Below are positions 35,752 to 46,190 of a DNA stretch of 64,000 nucleotides, piece by piece. Numbering within the stretch: position 1 is the stretch's first letter; each line of letters opens with the position of its first letter. Under the pieces are notes generated by a model. The model did not search any database. It saw only the letters and a program-made list of their open reading frames with translations, and was not told the origin of the DNA. The position numbers and the translations under genes were made by a program. Origin of the DNA: Berberis thunbergii (Eukaryota > Streptophyta > Magnoliopsida > Ranunculales > Berberidaceae); the NCBI GenBank assembly GCA_003290165.1, contig QNQO01005756.1, positions 44,675 to 108,674 of the forward strand, read 5' to 3'.

Positions 35752-36700
35752 TAGACTCGGCGCAGACATCGACGATTTAGGAAGTGGGAGTCTAATCAGC
35801 GCTACCACGTCTGGTGATGATGACTTGCTAGAGATCATTGCCCCATTCGCGGTTAGTGATCACCGAACCTAATCAGGTAAGCCTAGCTGGTGATGACTAA
35901 CAACCAAACCTGTAGCCCCCACTGCGAGGGTGTAGATGGTTAAGAAGGTGAGAGCCTAGTCAATCCTAAACTGATTTCGACGGCTTTCCACGGGACCACT
36001 ATTTTTCAGCATGGCCACCGAATCACCAACCTTGGACTTGTAGACCCCACTGCAAGGGTGTACATAGTCTAAAAGGTGGGAGCCTAGTCAGTCCTGAACT
36101 AATTTTGATGGCTTGCAAGGGACCACTGCTTTTCAGCGTGGCCACTGAAAAACTCTCGAATTTGTAGCTTGGTGCACTCAGGTGTAGATAATTTGGATAG
36201 TGGGAGCCTAGTCAATTTTGAACTAATTTCGATGGCTTGCCACGGAACCACTACTTTTCAGCCTGGTCACCAAACCCTATCGAATTCGTAGCCCCCACTG
36301 CGCAGGGAGGGTGTAGATGGTTCGAAAGGTGGGAGCCTAGTCAGTCCTGAAGTCATTCTGACGGTTTGCCATGGGACCACTGCTTTTCAGCCTGGTCGCC
36401 AAACCTTTACTACCCCAATTTGTAGTCCACTATGCTTGGACATAAATGATTAGGAATGTGGGAGCCTAGTCAGTCTCAAACTAATTTTGACGGCTTGCCA
36501 TGGGACCATTGTTCTTCAGCCTGGTCGCCAAACCTTTACTCCCCGAATCTATAGTCCACATGGCTCAGACATCAACAATTTGGAGAGCGGGGACCTCAAG
36601 CAACCCGCCACACGACCTCTGCTTTCCTTCAAAACAATGGACGCGAACATGAATCTGTTCGATTCAACATCTATACGCTTAAACAAACTGACATTCTAAT
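35752..36700 (+). repeat. tandem array of element 2 (~115-130-bp units)
   Basis: At least five head-to-tail units share agtgggagcctagtcag, gacggcttgccacggg, accactgcttttcagcctgg and ccactgcgagggtgtag. Unit landmarks (gagcctagtca) lie near 35967, 36078, 36205, 36330 and 36463. A first, more diverged unit at 35766 matches the fragment left of the CACTA insertion at 29950. Confidence 0.8.
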
Positions 36701-37039
36701 GTTAAGCGAAGGCCACTCGTGCAAATACAAAGACCGTACGGCTTGTGCCCAGATAAAAGCTACTTAGGATGACAACCCAAGCTTACGACGCCTGACTCGG
36801 CGTGAACACTCTAACACACACGCTCGTCCATCATAACTCACTCACAACAGCTACAATCGACCGGTCAGACAAGCAAGGTAACCCTCAAGCAGCTTACCTT
36901 GGGGATAGGGCATAGCTTAGGTGACTCAACCCCAGCTGAACTGTTTGTAACATGCCCACTATCGGGTATGGCTACACCGCGATGACCCTGAGTCATTCAC
37001 AACATGAAGCAGTCAAGCTTTTTACCGCAGACAGACTAG

Positions 37040-39027
37040 TCAACATCCTATTGATTCAACTAGCCTATGCCAAAGCAAGACGACAAGGTAAAATGAAAAA
37101 CATTCAATAGAGACAACAGTTACTTCTCGGCGGGTAAGGCTCAACTCCTTCCTAACTTTGTTCCTTTCGGACACCACCTCTGTCAGATTACGCTCAAGCT
37201 CCCCTAAACGCACTCTCTGAGCTTCAGAGGCCATGGTTGACCGATCAAACCGCTTCTCTTCAGCTTGCTTCTTAAGCCACTCAATTTCATGGAGCACATC
37301 AGAATACAATGTCTGCATATGCGAGAAGACATGCTCCAAGGTGTACACTCTCTCACGAGCCGCCTTAACTTCCATCCCAGCAATGACCGCGTGGCTCAAA
37401 TGAGACATACCCATCATAAGGTACTTCAAGCCCTTATCAATACATCCTTCCAATGAATCCTCCTCGGGTTTTGGAGCGTGATCCATCAACCAGCTATGAC
37501 GCCTACTTATATGCTTCCCCGAACCATACTCTACGTCCACCTCTTGGTGGTAGACCTGTGAACTCAGCTTCACCAAATTCGGTGCAAACATGCTTATCTG
37601 TGCATTGGGATTAAGTTTTCCCTGATATGGAACTATGTTGGCACCGCCCTTCACGACCGCCTCCATCTTCAAGCTCTTCTCCGTGGCGTTTACCTTGTCA
37701 ACAACAACAACCCCTTTTGTGCGAGATGACTCAATGGGATCCGGAGGGAGAGAAGGCAGCCAAGTATCCAAAAGACCCTCCAACACCTCTAGCTGAGGCC
37801 TAGAGCAAAACGGTGAGCAATTGTGGACTGCAAGAGACATGGCCGATATCGTGACCACTATCAGGTGAAGTGACTATGTGGCAATCAGATTCTACCACCT
37901 CAGGAAAATTCTCACAAGAGCCTTTGGCCAAAGTGACCCCACGCGAATCAGCACCAGCAGAAGTTGTCATCGCAACCCGCACCAGACGGTCATTCAGAGC
38001 CTTGACATGTGCATCACTAAAGTTCAACCTATTTACAACTCCTGCCAATCGCAGGTAATCCTTCTCCAAGCCCAAAACATTAGTCTCCGTCTCAACATGC
38101 CTACCAGACTTGCGCTCCCCCTTTCACTGGAGCGGGTCGTACTGAAGACGGCCTAATTCTAACGCGAGACCTCTTCCTCACGAAGGAGGCATGAGTCTCA
38201 AACGACTCATCCAGATCAAACAGAACATGAGCTTGGGCCCCAGTAGCCCTCCTCTCTCTAGAATGGACCCCATCTTCTAACTTAATGTGTGACTCTCGAT
38301 ACAGAGTGGGGGCAACATGGCAGTTGTCCCACAGCCCACTATAGATGAAGTTGGAAACCCTTATGACATCGACCGTCTTTCTTTTCGGCAGGACGCGAAA
38401 CTTTTCCATGGTGTTTTGCTCCTCTAAGGTAAGAGGAGTAGTGGAAAACCTTCCTTCATAAAAATGCAAGTGATGGCTAATAATCGACTATCAAGCATAT
38501 CAAAGTCACAAGAAAAAAATGAACTTATGAAACAGCCTGAATTGTCGCTTAAGCGGACGACCCTTACATTGAAAATACTTCGAATTCGCAGAGGCCAAGA
38601 AACCGTACTTTTGCAAGAACTTGAAATCATCAGGTAGCTTAATGAAGCAATTCGACGACTTCATCATACAAACAACATTACTCTTTAGACGATGAGAGAT
38701 CAACAACTGAATCACCCACGGTGTCATGCCAACACCAGCCTCCTTAGAACTGAGAATAATCATGAGGATGATCCTATATGCATTGGGCCCCAAATGAGCC
38801 AAAGGAATCCCTAAGAAGTCCTAGAAGTCCCAAATCACATCCAGAACTGAAAAATGCACTCCAGTTTGAAGCATCTTGTGGTGCAAACAGATAAAACTAG
38901 CCGGAGGTGACATTGCGTCTGGTCGCCCGTCAGAAGATACAACATCAGGTCCTCAGGGACCCCAAAGTTCGAATAACTCCAGGCCCTCGGCCAAGACAAT
39001 GTCATCAAGAAGGTTTTCTTGAGCCAT
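37040..39027 (-). pseudogene. antisense ORF of element 2 (Transposase_28-like N-terminus, coiled-coil C-terminus)
   Basis: Opposite strand to gag, just inside the 3' LTR. A likely start is the ATG at 39027-39025 (MAQENLLDD). About 38970-38500 reads VHFSVLDVIWDF, FLGIPLAHLGPNAYRIILM, GVGMTPWVIQLLISH and LPDDFKFLQKYGFLASAN, resembling the 'putative gypsy type transposon' family (Transposase_28) found as extra ORFs in Tat-lineage elements. A central low-complexity region (38470-37860) is broken by frame changes. The last 272 codons (37858-37040) are open, with DPIESSRTKGVVVV, EDSLEGCIDKGLKYLMMGMS, and a predicted coiled coil (ERVYTLEHVFSHMQTLYSDV, then LGELERNLTEVVSERNKVRK). The function of this family is unknown. 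Element 3 has a homologue at 54811-57030. Confidence 0.75.
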
Positions 39028-39043
39028 GAAGAAGATGAACAAT

Positions 39044-39051
39044 CTTTTATA
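39044..39051 (-). promoter_or_regulatory. candidate TATA box for the antisense ORF
   Basis: On the minus strand tataaaag lies ~17 bases upstream of the proposed ATG at 39027. This is short for a plant leader, so either a downstream start or chance is possible. Confidence 0.3.
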
Positions 39052-39269
39052 ATCAGAGCGGTATGTTCGAAAGCAATGGAGTAGAAGAATCAGATTCTAC
39101 ACAGCAGACGACCTAAATAGAGGTTGGCTTCCCGACTATTTTCCGCTGAACCAACACACGTCCAATTAATGCAGTGTGTGGCTTAAGCAATGATTCATAT
39201 TCAATCATCATGAGCGACGCATCCCTTTAAGAGATGACTTAGTGAACTGATGTGACGACCCACTAACTC

Positions 39270-39281
39270 GAGGGGAATAAC
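39270..39281 (+). other. polypurine tract of element 2
   Basis: gaggggaataac directly before the 3' LTR; similar to the internal tract at 29604. Confidence 0.6.
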
Positions 39282-39938
39282 TGATGATGCATAAAAAATG
39301 GTCACACCCCGGAGCCACACACGTGTCATGATGATCTCGAGGAATTACAGCCTCAAACGTCATCCCAACATTGATCTGGCCTAATTGGTTCTAAGCCTGC
39401 CCAACTGCAGTTTGCCAGGCGGACCCTAACTCTCACAACATGCTAGGCCCACACGTCTCGTAGCTATCATCAATACCCGTAAGCCCTGTTCAGAAAAGTA
39501 TCCTGATAATCAGCTTCGGATAGGCAATTACAGTTGCTCTCTGCTTCAAACTAGGAATCAAACACCAGAGTATCTTCCACACAGGGAAACTCCCTTCTAT
39601 GGATTGCTTTTGGATCTCTCGCATATCTAGGAGCACAGAGCTAACAGGGAACTTCCCTCCTACAGCAGGACTCCTAATTAGTGAGGGATCTCCACGAAGA
39701 TCTTCTTCCTGAACTATGCCTACGATGGCTTGGTAGAACCATGACTCCTTGCACTATAAATAAGATATGAGGTTGGTAGGCTAAGGTACGCTACGAATTC
39801 CCTGTTACAGCATTACACCTTTCTAGAGCCTTGTCTAACTTTGCCATCAGCTACCCCACGGTGGTCTCTGGCTCACGTGCGTTACTTGTGTAGGTCAGCA
39901 GGACTAGGTCAAAGCAGGGAGCAAAAAAGACTGCAACA
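39282..39938 (+). repeat. 3' LTR of element 2
   Basis: 657 bp, tgatgatgcataaaa to ctgcaaca; matches 25397-26075. Confidence 0.9.
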
Positions 39939-40173
39939 CTAACTATTTTATAATTTTAGTTATTACACTCGTTTGCCCCTTTCTAAGTTTATCGATATTG
40001 TGATATTATTTTGGCTTAAAATTGGACTACACTAGATTCAATTTGGTATATGCAATGAATTTTGGTTTGCTCCACCCTTTCCATTTTGCCCCAGCTTGAC
40101 TAAAATCCTGGGTTTGCCACTGCTTGCATCAGTAGAAAATAAAGCAGCAACATCGACTTTTTATGGTCATCAT

Positions 40174-40930
40174 CAATGTTCTAAAAATCGGTCTAGGCGG
40201 CCGCCTAGGCGGCGCCTAGGCGCTAGAAGGTGGAAAACCGCCCAGATTAATGGCTGGGCGGGCTGTCTGGGCGGCTGGGCGGGCTGGGCGGCTGGGCGGG
40301 CTGGGCGGGTCTAGGCGGGTCTGGGCGGGTCTGGGCGGCCTAGGCGGGGTCTAGGCGGCCTAGGCGGACTCTAGGCGGTCTGGGCGATTTTAATTTTTTT
40401 TAATTTTTTTAAAATTTTTAATATGGTTAATTGTGTTCTTATTTTATTTTATTTCCTACTTTTTAATAATAAACTATTTAATTATTTTTTATTCAGTATA
40501 TGTCTAAATGTAGCAAATGATGATTACTTAATGGAATTCTCGAATGATCTGTCGGTACCAATTTTACTAATGTAGATTTTATCAAATATAACTGAGGTTA
40601 TTTATGCAATTTGAAGGAAAATAAAAGAGTACACATTCAAATTTATATAAAGTACCCATCATGACCAACTTCAGTCATTTGAGTTTTAATAAATTTTGTT
40701 CACTATTGGTAATTTTTCATGTTTTTAAATTTTGCATATATATACTGGCATTAAATTGGATGTAATTGATAATGTATTATGCTTAACTTTTGTAAATTAT
40801 TAAAGTAATAATACAAAACCTAAGACCGCCTAGGTGCCGCCTAGGCGCCCGCCTAGGCACCCGCCTAGGCCCCTGGGCGCTAGGCACCAGCTCGCCGCCC
40901 GCCCAGCGCCTAGCGATTTTTAGAACACTG
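40174..40930. mobile_element. hAT-type non-autonomous element with GC-rich subterminal arrays
   Basis: Perfect 8-bp target duplication gtcatcat (40166-40173 and 40931-40938). Inverted termini: caatgttctaaaaatcg and cagtgttctaaaaatcg. The left ~200 bases are built of short ctgggcgg/ctaggcgg tandem words and the right ~90 bases of cgcctaggc words, around an AT-rich core. The empty site is seen in copy 1 at 17975, where tttttatggtcattag is uninterrupted. Confidence 0.9.
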
Positions 40931-40948
40931 GTCATCATTAGTTAGAAC

Positions 40949-41739
40949 CTTTTTTCAGGAAAATTCTTAGGAGTGTGCTCTAAGTGGAAATGAACAATAT
41001 CTTTGGCAGACACTCGAAGAAATTGTTTATTTGGTGCAGTTATCGTTGTGGTACACAAATCCTTCAGTGCTCATCCATTAGACTACATCAATATAATCTG
41101 CAAGTTTGGCTTTCTCACTGTCCAATTCCTATATGCACCACGTACAAGTTAATATTTTTAAAAACATTGCCAAACGTTTATTACTTGTCAAAAAATGAAT
41201 ACAAACAGGGTACAATAGAACAACTTAATTCGAGATATTGATTTGGAACCTAGACAAGTTTGGAACCTAGACAAGTGTATTGCTTACCAAGATGAAAGCC
41301 TCAAAATATTGATTTTGCATGAGAATGCTATTTAATTTTTGTTATATAAATATAACTATAATTGATGCGTCCAAATCCATCTTGATCGATTTTTGTTACA
41401 GACTGAACAGTGACTAGGCTAGGCCGAACCGTGTTTGGGCCTGCTTGAAACCGCACTAGAGCGTTTTTGTATTAGAGTTGGCATGTCTCACGTGTATAAC
41501 AGTGATCGAATAACTATTTAATGTCTCATCAGTAATAAAAAGCATTGAATCATGCAAAAAAAATAAAAAAAATTTCAGCATAGAGCGGTAACATGCAGGT
41601 TTACCTGCAGTTGTGATTCAAGTAAGGCAAGAATGGTCCTGGGAATGATCCCTCTGACTCCACCTCCATCTATACTGAATAGTGATAAGGTTTCCATAAA
41701 TGGGGGTTGTATGCGAATAAGGGATGGGAAATTATCCAT
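40949..41739 (-). pseudogene. patatin-like pseudogene, copy 2 (exons 1 and 2)
   Basis: Exon 1 (41739-41605) is still open for 45 codons ([32 protein letters not shown]) with a GT donor; the family G after IIP is R here. Exon 2 (about 41128-40949) starts ELDSEKAKLADYIDVV and then hits a stop where GTSTGG should be, followed by frame loss, so the nucleophile serine motif is destroyed. Exon 3 is absent. The leader and upstream region are shared with copy 1. Confidence 0.85.
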
Positions 41740-42782
41740 GATGAAGATTTCAGTGAAAGAATAGAAGAAAAAAAGATTAATTAATACCGAGGTGATCTAA
41801 ACCTAGAGGAGAAACGCAATGGAGGTCAAGTTGTTGCATGAAGTAGTTACATACATACGACATAGTTACAGAGTGATACAAAACCTGGAGATGGTCCTTG
41901 AATTTTTCTTTTGTTTTGTCTATGTTTGGTTTGACTCTGTATCTTCCAATCACCACCCTAGCTAGTTTATCAAGGTTGCACTAGATCCTTGGATTAACAT
42001 GTATAATATAATGGTTCCATTAATTAAGTCCGAACTTTACTTTTAATCGAATAATTAGGTTGCTGACTGTAGGATGTGTACTTTGTGTTACACGCTTGAT
42101 AATGTGATGAAAGCTATTAGATCACAATTCTTTATGTAATTCAACTAAAATGGGAATGAGGGATAGATGTGACTAACTTCTCCATTATCTCTTGGGTAAA
42201 AAAACTATTTTTAATCTATCTAGTTCATGAAGAGCGACTGAAATGATCAAATTGGAATACATGGATCTCAATTTTCCTACTATCTTCTTGCACAAAGTGA
42301 AATGTATTGATAATATTTGGGTATTGATATCAACATATCTCCCTATTTTTTTCAATGAAACCTTTCCCATTTGTAATGTCGGACCTTTCTGTTTACCATA
42401 TATTTGGAAGTATAATCAAGAAAACCAAGCTTGGTGACCAAATTCAGTTTTTTATTTTCCTGGTAAAATCTAAATATGGTACCATGTTTTCGTTTAAATT
42501 TCCACTCTAAAGTATACTTCTGTTTTTGAAAATCCAAGGATCAGATTCAATCCTGTAATATCATCGAGATGGATCAGTCATTGAGTTTCTGGTTGACTGC
42601 ACGCAAACTCCGTACACCCATCTGTGGAAAATGAATACTTGTGGGCATATGAAACTTATATTGTATTAATGGATATAAATATGTTTTTCCTTTGCTACAT
42701 TCACTAGCTAAAATAGGTCATTAAAAATGCATATAAATATTTAAGGATAATGAGTTCCAGACCAGTGTTTATTATATGCATA

Positions 42783-42969
42783 AGAGCTTTTCTAGCTGGC
42801 CTGGGTTTCCAGCCTGGGTTGACTGCCTGGGTGGGTGAATTTACACCTTTGCCCCCCCTCTTTAACAACCTTTTTTCAAAAAGGTTGTTAAAGAGGGGGG
42901 GCAAAGGTGTAAATTCACCCACCCAGGCAGTCAACCCAGGCTGGAAACCCAGGCCATTTAGAATTTCTG
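42783..42969. mobile_element. perfect-hairpin MITE 3 (hAT-like)
   Basis: 8-bp target duplication tatgcata (42775-42782 and 42970-42977). Arms 42798-42875 and 42878-42955 are perfect 78-base inverted repeats separated by two bases. Outer ends (agagcttttctagctgg / ttagaatttctg) match the MITEs at 22996 and 23329, while the palindromic core is different sequence (ggcctgggtttccagcctgg). Confidence 0.88.
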
Positions 42970-43451
42970 TATGCATAAACTAAACAACATGACGGACATA
43001 CGTGGACACCAGCTAGGGTATACTAAATCCTTTTCATGCGGCATATCCCTAATCTACTAGAAAAAAAAAATTTAAGAAATAAAGCCCACGGTTTAGGTAT
43101 TTGAGGACTGTTCGTAATCCGAGAGATTCAATCGGAGTATATAAAAGGTCACACGGCAAATGCAAAGCATGAAATAAATCTTTATGCAACCAAAATGTTT
43201 GACCTAGCTTCTATGAAATTGTAAGGGTTGACTACGTCCAAGACAATTGAAAATTTGACGTGAATGGGACTTATACATGCTAAGCATGTTTTGAATGCAA
43301 GTTAAATATAGAATTATATATATATATATTTTTTTTATAGATAAAGAACAATTTAATGAGATTTTTGTTAGAATATGTAGGGCATGTACTCAACATAGTC
43401 AAGCCCAAGTCCAAGATTGATTCACATCTAAAAGAAGGAAAATACAAGAAT

Positions 43452-43893
43452 TAGGGTTGAAAACCGAACCGTCGGTTCGATTTTTCACCTAAACCGTGAA
43501 TCGAACCGACTTTGGTCAATTTTAAAATTTTCAAACCGAAATCGAACCGACCATTAACAAAACCGATCTGAAATCGAACTGATTCTAATTTATGCAAATT
43601 GTAACCGAACCAACTAAAATCGTACCAAAATCAAAATAAAACCGAATTGACCGACTATTTTAAACATATTATATTATTTTTATATAAAATATATATTATT
43701 TAGTATATACATTCGGTCGGTTTGGTTTTGTCGGTTAAATCACATAGAAGCCGAAAATTGAACCGACCACTTCGATTTTGAATTTTTTAAAACCTCAAAA
43801 CCGATCCGAACTGAATTTAAACCGAACCAATCAGTTCGATTTTGATCAGTTCGGTTGGATAATCAGTTTGGTCAATTTTTTTGTTCAACCCTA
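43452..43893. mobile_element. hAT-type MITE inside copia-like 5' LTR
   Basis: 8-bp target duplication acaagaat (43444-43451 and 43894-43901). Termini tagggttgaaaaccgaac and (reverse complement) tagggttgaac. The interior is full of aaccgaac/ggttcgg words. The 3' LTR of the same retrotransposon is uninterrupted (aaaagaatagg near 44900). Confidence 0.88.
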
Positions 43894-44056
43894 ACAAGAA
43901 TAGGAAAGTCAAAATGGGACAAAATTAAGATATTTTGTATAGGAAGTTTTAAGTTTCCTGTTTCTACAAGGTTATGTCAAAATTAGCTCTATCTAAGCTT
44001 TGTATCCAACCAAGGAACAACAACAATAATACAATTCTTCAATTATATTCTTTACA

Positions 44057-44068
44057 TGGTATCAAAGC
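44057..44068 (+). other. primer binding site, initiator tRNA-Met type
   Basis: tggtatcaaagc directly follows the 5' LTR. Confidence 0.8.
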
Positions 44069-45276
44069 AATTTTCTTTAGTGACCTAAGACTTCGGGTAT
44101 TCAAACTCTTTCATGCCTCTGAATGCTAGATGCAAGAGGCGGGAAAGGGAGAACAACAACAAAAGCCTACCTCAATCATCCATGCATCAACAGAACAAAC
44201 ACCGCAATCAACAGACAACCAATCATCATCAATAAACTTTTCTTCATGAAACTGCCACATGCATCCAAAACCTCAACAAACATTTGTTCAAACAATAAGA
44301 CGAATCATCTTTGTCTTTACGCTAGCAACAACAACCGCAACCGCACAACCACCGGACATACACGTTCGTCCGTCACTCGTTGTCCTTCCATTGTCGTTTC
44401 ACTCTCCCTTTGTCCTTTCTCTCTCCCCGTCACATGTTTGATCACACATCAGATCGCACAACAGGAAAGAAACGAAGAAACAACAAGTAAGAAGAAGAAA
44501 AAATAAAGGAGGGAAGAGAAAGAAATTTGAATATCTTTTTTTTCCTCTATCACACCCACCATCTTTGGTCAGTACCACCACACAAGCTCAAAAAAAATTC
44601 ACTACCTGCACAAATGCTGAGCAAATATTTATCTAGAATTTATCTAGATTTGGAGAGTCATGTTGACCACTCGAATCGAACCATTAGTCGTTCACTCGAC
44701 AGTCATGATTTCTTCATAACAGAATTATCAAGAATTGTTTTTCAGAATTATTCAAGTCAAAGTTTCCTCCAAGCTGCACATTTCTTCTGCGTCTACATGT
44801 CCAGCTTATAGGGGCGTGTTAGAATATATAGGGCTTGCACTCAACATAGCCAAGCTCAAGTCTAAGATTGATTCACATCTATAAGAAGGAAAATAAAAGA
44901 ATAGGAAAGTACAAAAATAAGAAAATACAATAATAGAATAATCATAATAGGTAAGTCAAAATAGGACACAATTAGAATATCTTTTATAGGAAGTTTTAAG
45001 TTTCCTGTTTCTACAAGGTTATATCAAAGTTAGCTTTGTATAAGCTTGTATTCAGTCAAGAAACAACAATAATAATATAATTCTCCAATTATTTTCTTTC
45101 CAATTTTAGATAAGGATTTCACATCATACATTTCGTACCTTTTATTCAAACTCATTGCAACACTGGATTTTAAAATAGTAGTTCAAGGAAAACATGGTGT
45201 GGTATTTTATGATAAAAATGGATTAAAATTACATATGCATCATACACAAAGTGTCGATGATCATGAGTGAAATTAA

Positions 45277-45583
45277 GGGTGTGTTTGATTGCATGGAATC
45301 CTATGTCTTTGGAATTCATGAGGGGACCACCTAAATCTAAGTTAATTTGATGTTCACTCACCAATTCACCATTTAATTTTGTGAACAATAGTGGGAATAA
45401 AAGTCTCATTACTGCTTTGGGGGGGACCAAGGAATGTGATTTCCATATTCATGATACTTCCATTCCCACCATTGATTAAAAAATCAAATGGTGGATTGGT
45501 GAGTGAACCTCAAATTAGCTTAGATTTAGGTGGCTTCCTCATGGAATCCCATGACATAGAATTCCATGCAACCAAACACACCC
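45277..45583. mobile_element. Tourist-like (PIF/Harbinger) MITE, copy 1
   Basis: Termini gggtgtgtttgattgcatgg and (reverse complement) gggtgtgtttggttgcatgg, flanked by TAA on both sides, with a long palindromic interior including gggaatggaagt/attcccaccattgat words. Confidence 0.8.
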
Positions 45584-45586
45584 TAA

Positions 45587-45905
45587 GAGTGTATTTGGTT
45601 GGATGGAATCTCATTCCTTGATAATCCATTAGGGGACCCCTACATTTAAGGCTAAATTAAGGTAACACTCTTCATCCACCATTAGATTTTGTAATCAATG
45701 GTGGGAATCAAAATCTCATGAACATGATAATCACATTCCTTGGTCCCCTCAAAGCATGTGATTCTTATATATTTGTTGGAATTTCATTCCCACCATTGAT
45801 CACAAAATATATGGCGGATTAGTGATTGAACCTCAAATTAGCTTATATGTAAGTGGTCTCTAATGGATTCCCATGGAATATGATTCTATGCAACCAAACA
45901 CACCC
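45587..45905. mobile_element. Tourist-like MITE, copy 2
   Basis: Begins gagtgtatttggttggatgg right after the TAA that ends copy 1 and finishes caaccaaacacaccc before TAA (45906-45908). Same family as copy 1. Confidence 0.78.
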
Positions 45906-46028
45906 TAATGTTCATAAAATTGAAAAAATTATGGCAATATCTACGTATTAAAATGCATGTATCTGATTCAAAGATAAGACAGATGAAGTTTGACTCATGA
46001 AATTACAACATATTGTTTTCTCTTAGGG

Positions 46029-46190
46029 TATATTTGGTTGCATGAAATCCTATGTCATGAGAATCCATGAGTGGACCCCCACATTTAAGGCTAAATTGAT
46101 ATATCACTTCACATCCACCATTTGATTTTGTGATCAATGGTGGGAATGAAAGTCCCATGAACATGAGAATCACACTCCTTGATCACCATA
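46029..46190. mobile_element. Tourist-like MITE, truncated copy 3
   Basis: Left half only: gggtatatttggttgcatg, then ccacatttaaggctaaattg, then ttgatcaatggtgggaatg, stopping near 46190 without a right terminus. Confidence 0.65.

Larger units (their letters stand above)
25397..39938 (+). mobile_element. pol-less Tat-related LTR retrotransposon with antisense ORF (element 2)
   Basis: LTRs at 25397-26075 and 39282-39938 share start (tg[g/a]tgat[a/g]cataaaa) and end (gcaaca). Flanks are ctaat (25392-25396) and ctaac (39939-39943), a 4/5 target duplication. Order: LTR, primer-site-like sequence, gag, protease piece, internal polypurine tract with LTR-like head, tandem array (split by a CACTA element), antisense ORF, polypurine tract, LTR. 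No RT, RNase H or integrase remains, so it depended on another element. The LTRs are clearly diverged (roughly 80-85% over the first 200 bases by eye), so it is older than the Athila-like copy. Its design is repeated at 48245-57924. Confidence 0.88.
40130..43320. repeat. tandem segmental duplication, copy 2 (patatin locus)
   Basis: Collinear with 17950-24180. It lacks exon 3 and carries its own insertions (40174-40930 and 42783-42969) that copy 1 does not have. The left boundary lies in intron 2, near 40120. Confidence 0.85.
43366..45102 (+). mobile_element. short non-autonomous copia-like LTR retrotransposon
   Basis: LTRs 43366-44056 and 44817-45102 both begin tgttagaatat and end in ca. The target duplication is atttt (43361-43365 and 45103-45107). 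A tggtatcaaagc primer site (initiator tRNA-Met type) follows the 5' LTR and a purine tract (ataggggcg) precedes the 3' LTR. The 760-bp interior has no gag or pol domain; a 127-codon ORF (44123-44506) is Asn/Thr-rich and unrecognised. The 5' LTR is long only because a MITE is inserted in it. Confidence 0.88.

Noticed and set aside
35752..36700. Regularly spaced repeats as a possible CRISPR-like array
   Set aside because: The whole ~120-bp unit is repeated with gradual divergence, with no short-repeat/unique-spacer structure, inside a plant retroelement.
37265..38156. Plus-strand ORFs opposite the antisense ORF of element 2
   Set aside because: Shadows of the antisense coding region; only the minus-strand frames align with element 3 and with a known family.
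42704..42983. Overlapping ORFs on both strands encoding the same peptide
   Set aside because: They arise automatically from the perfect 78-base palindrome of the MITE; no start context or homology supports a gene.
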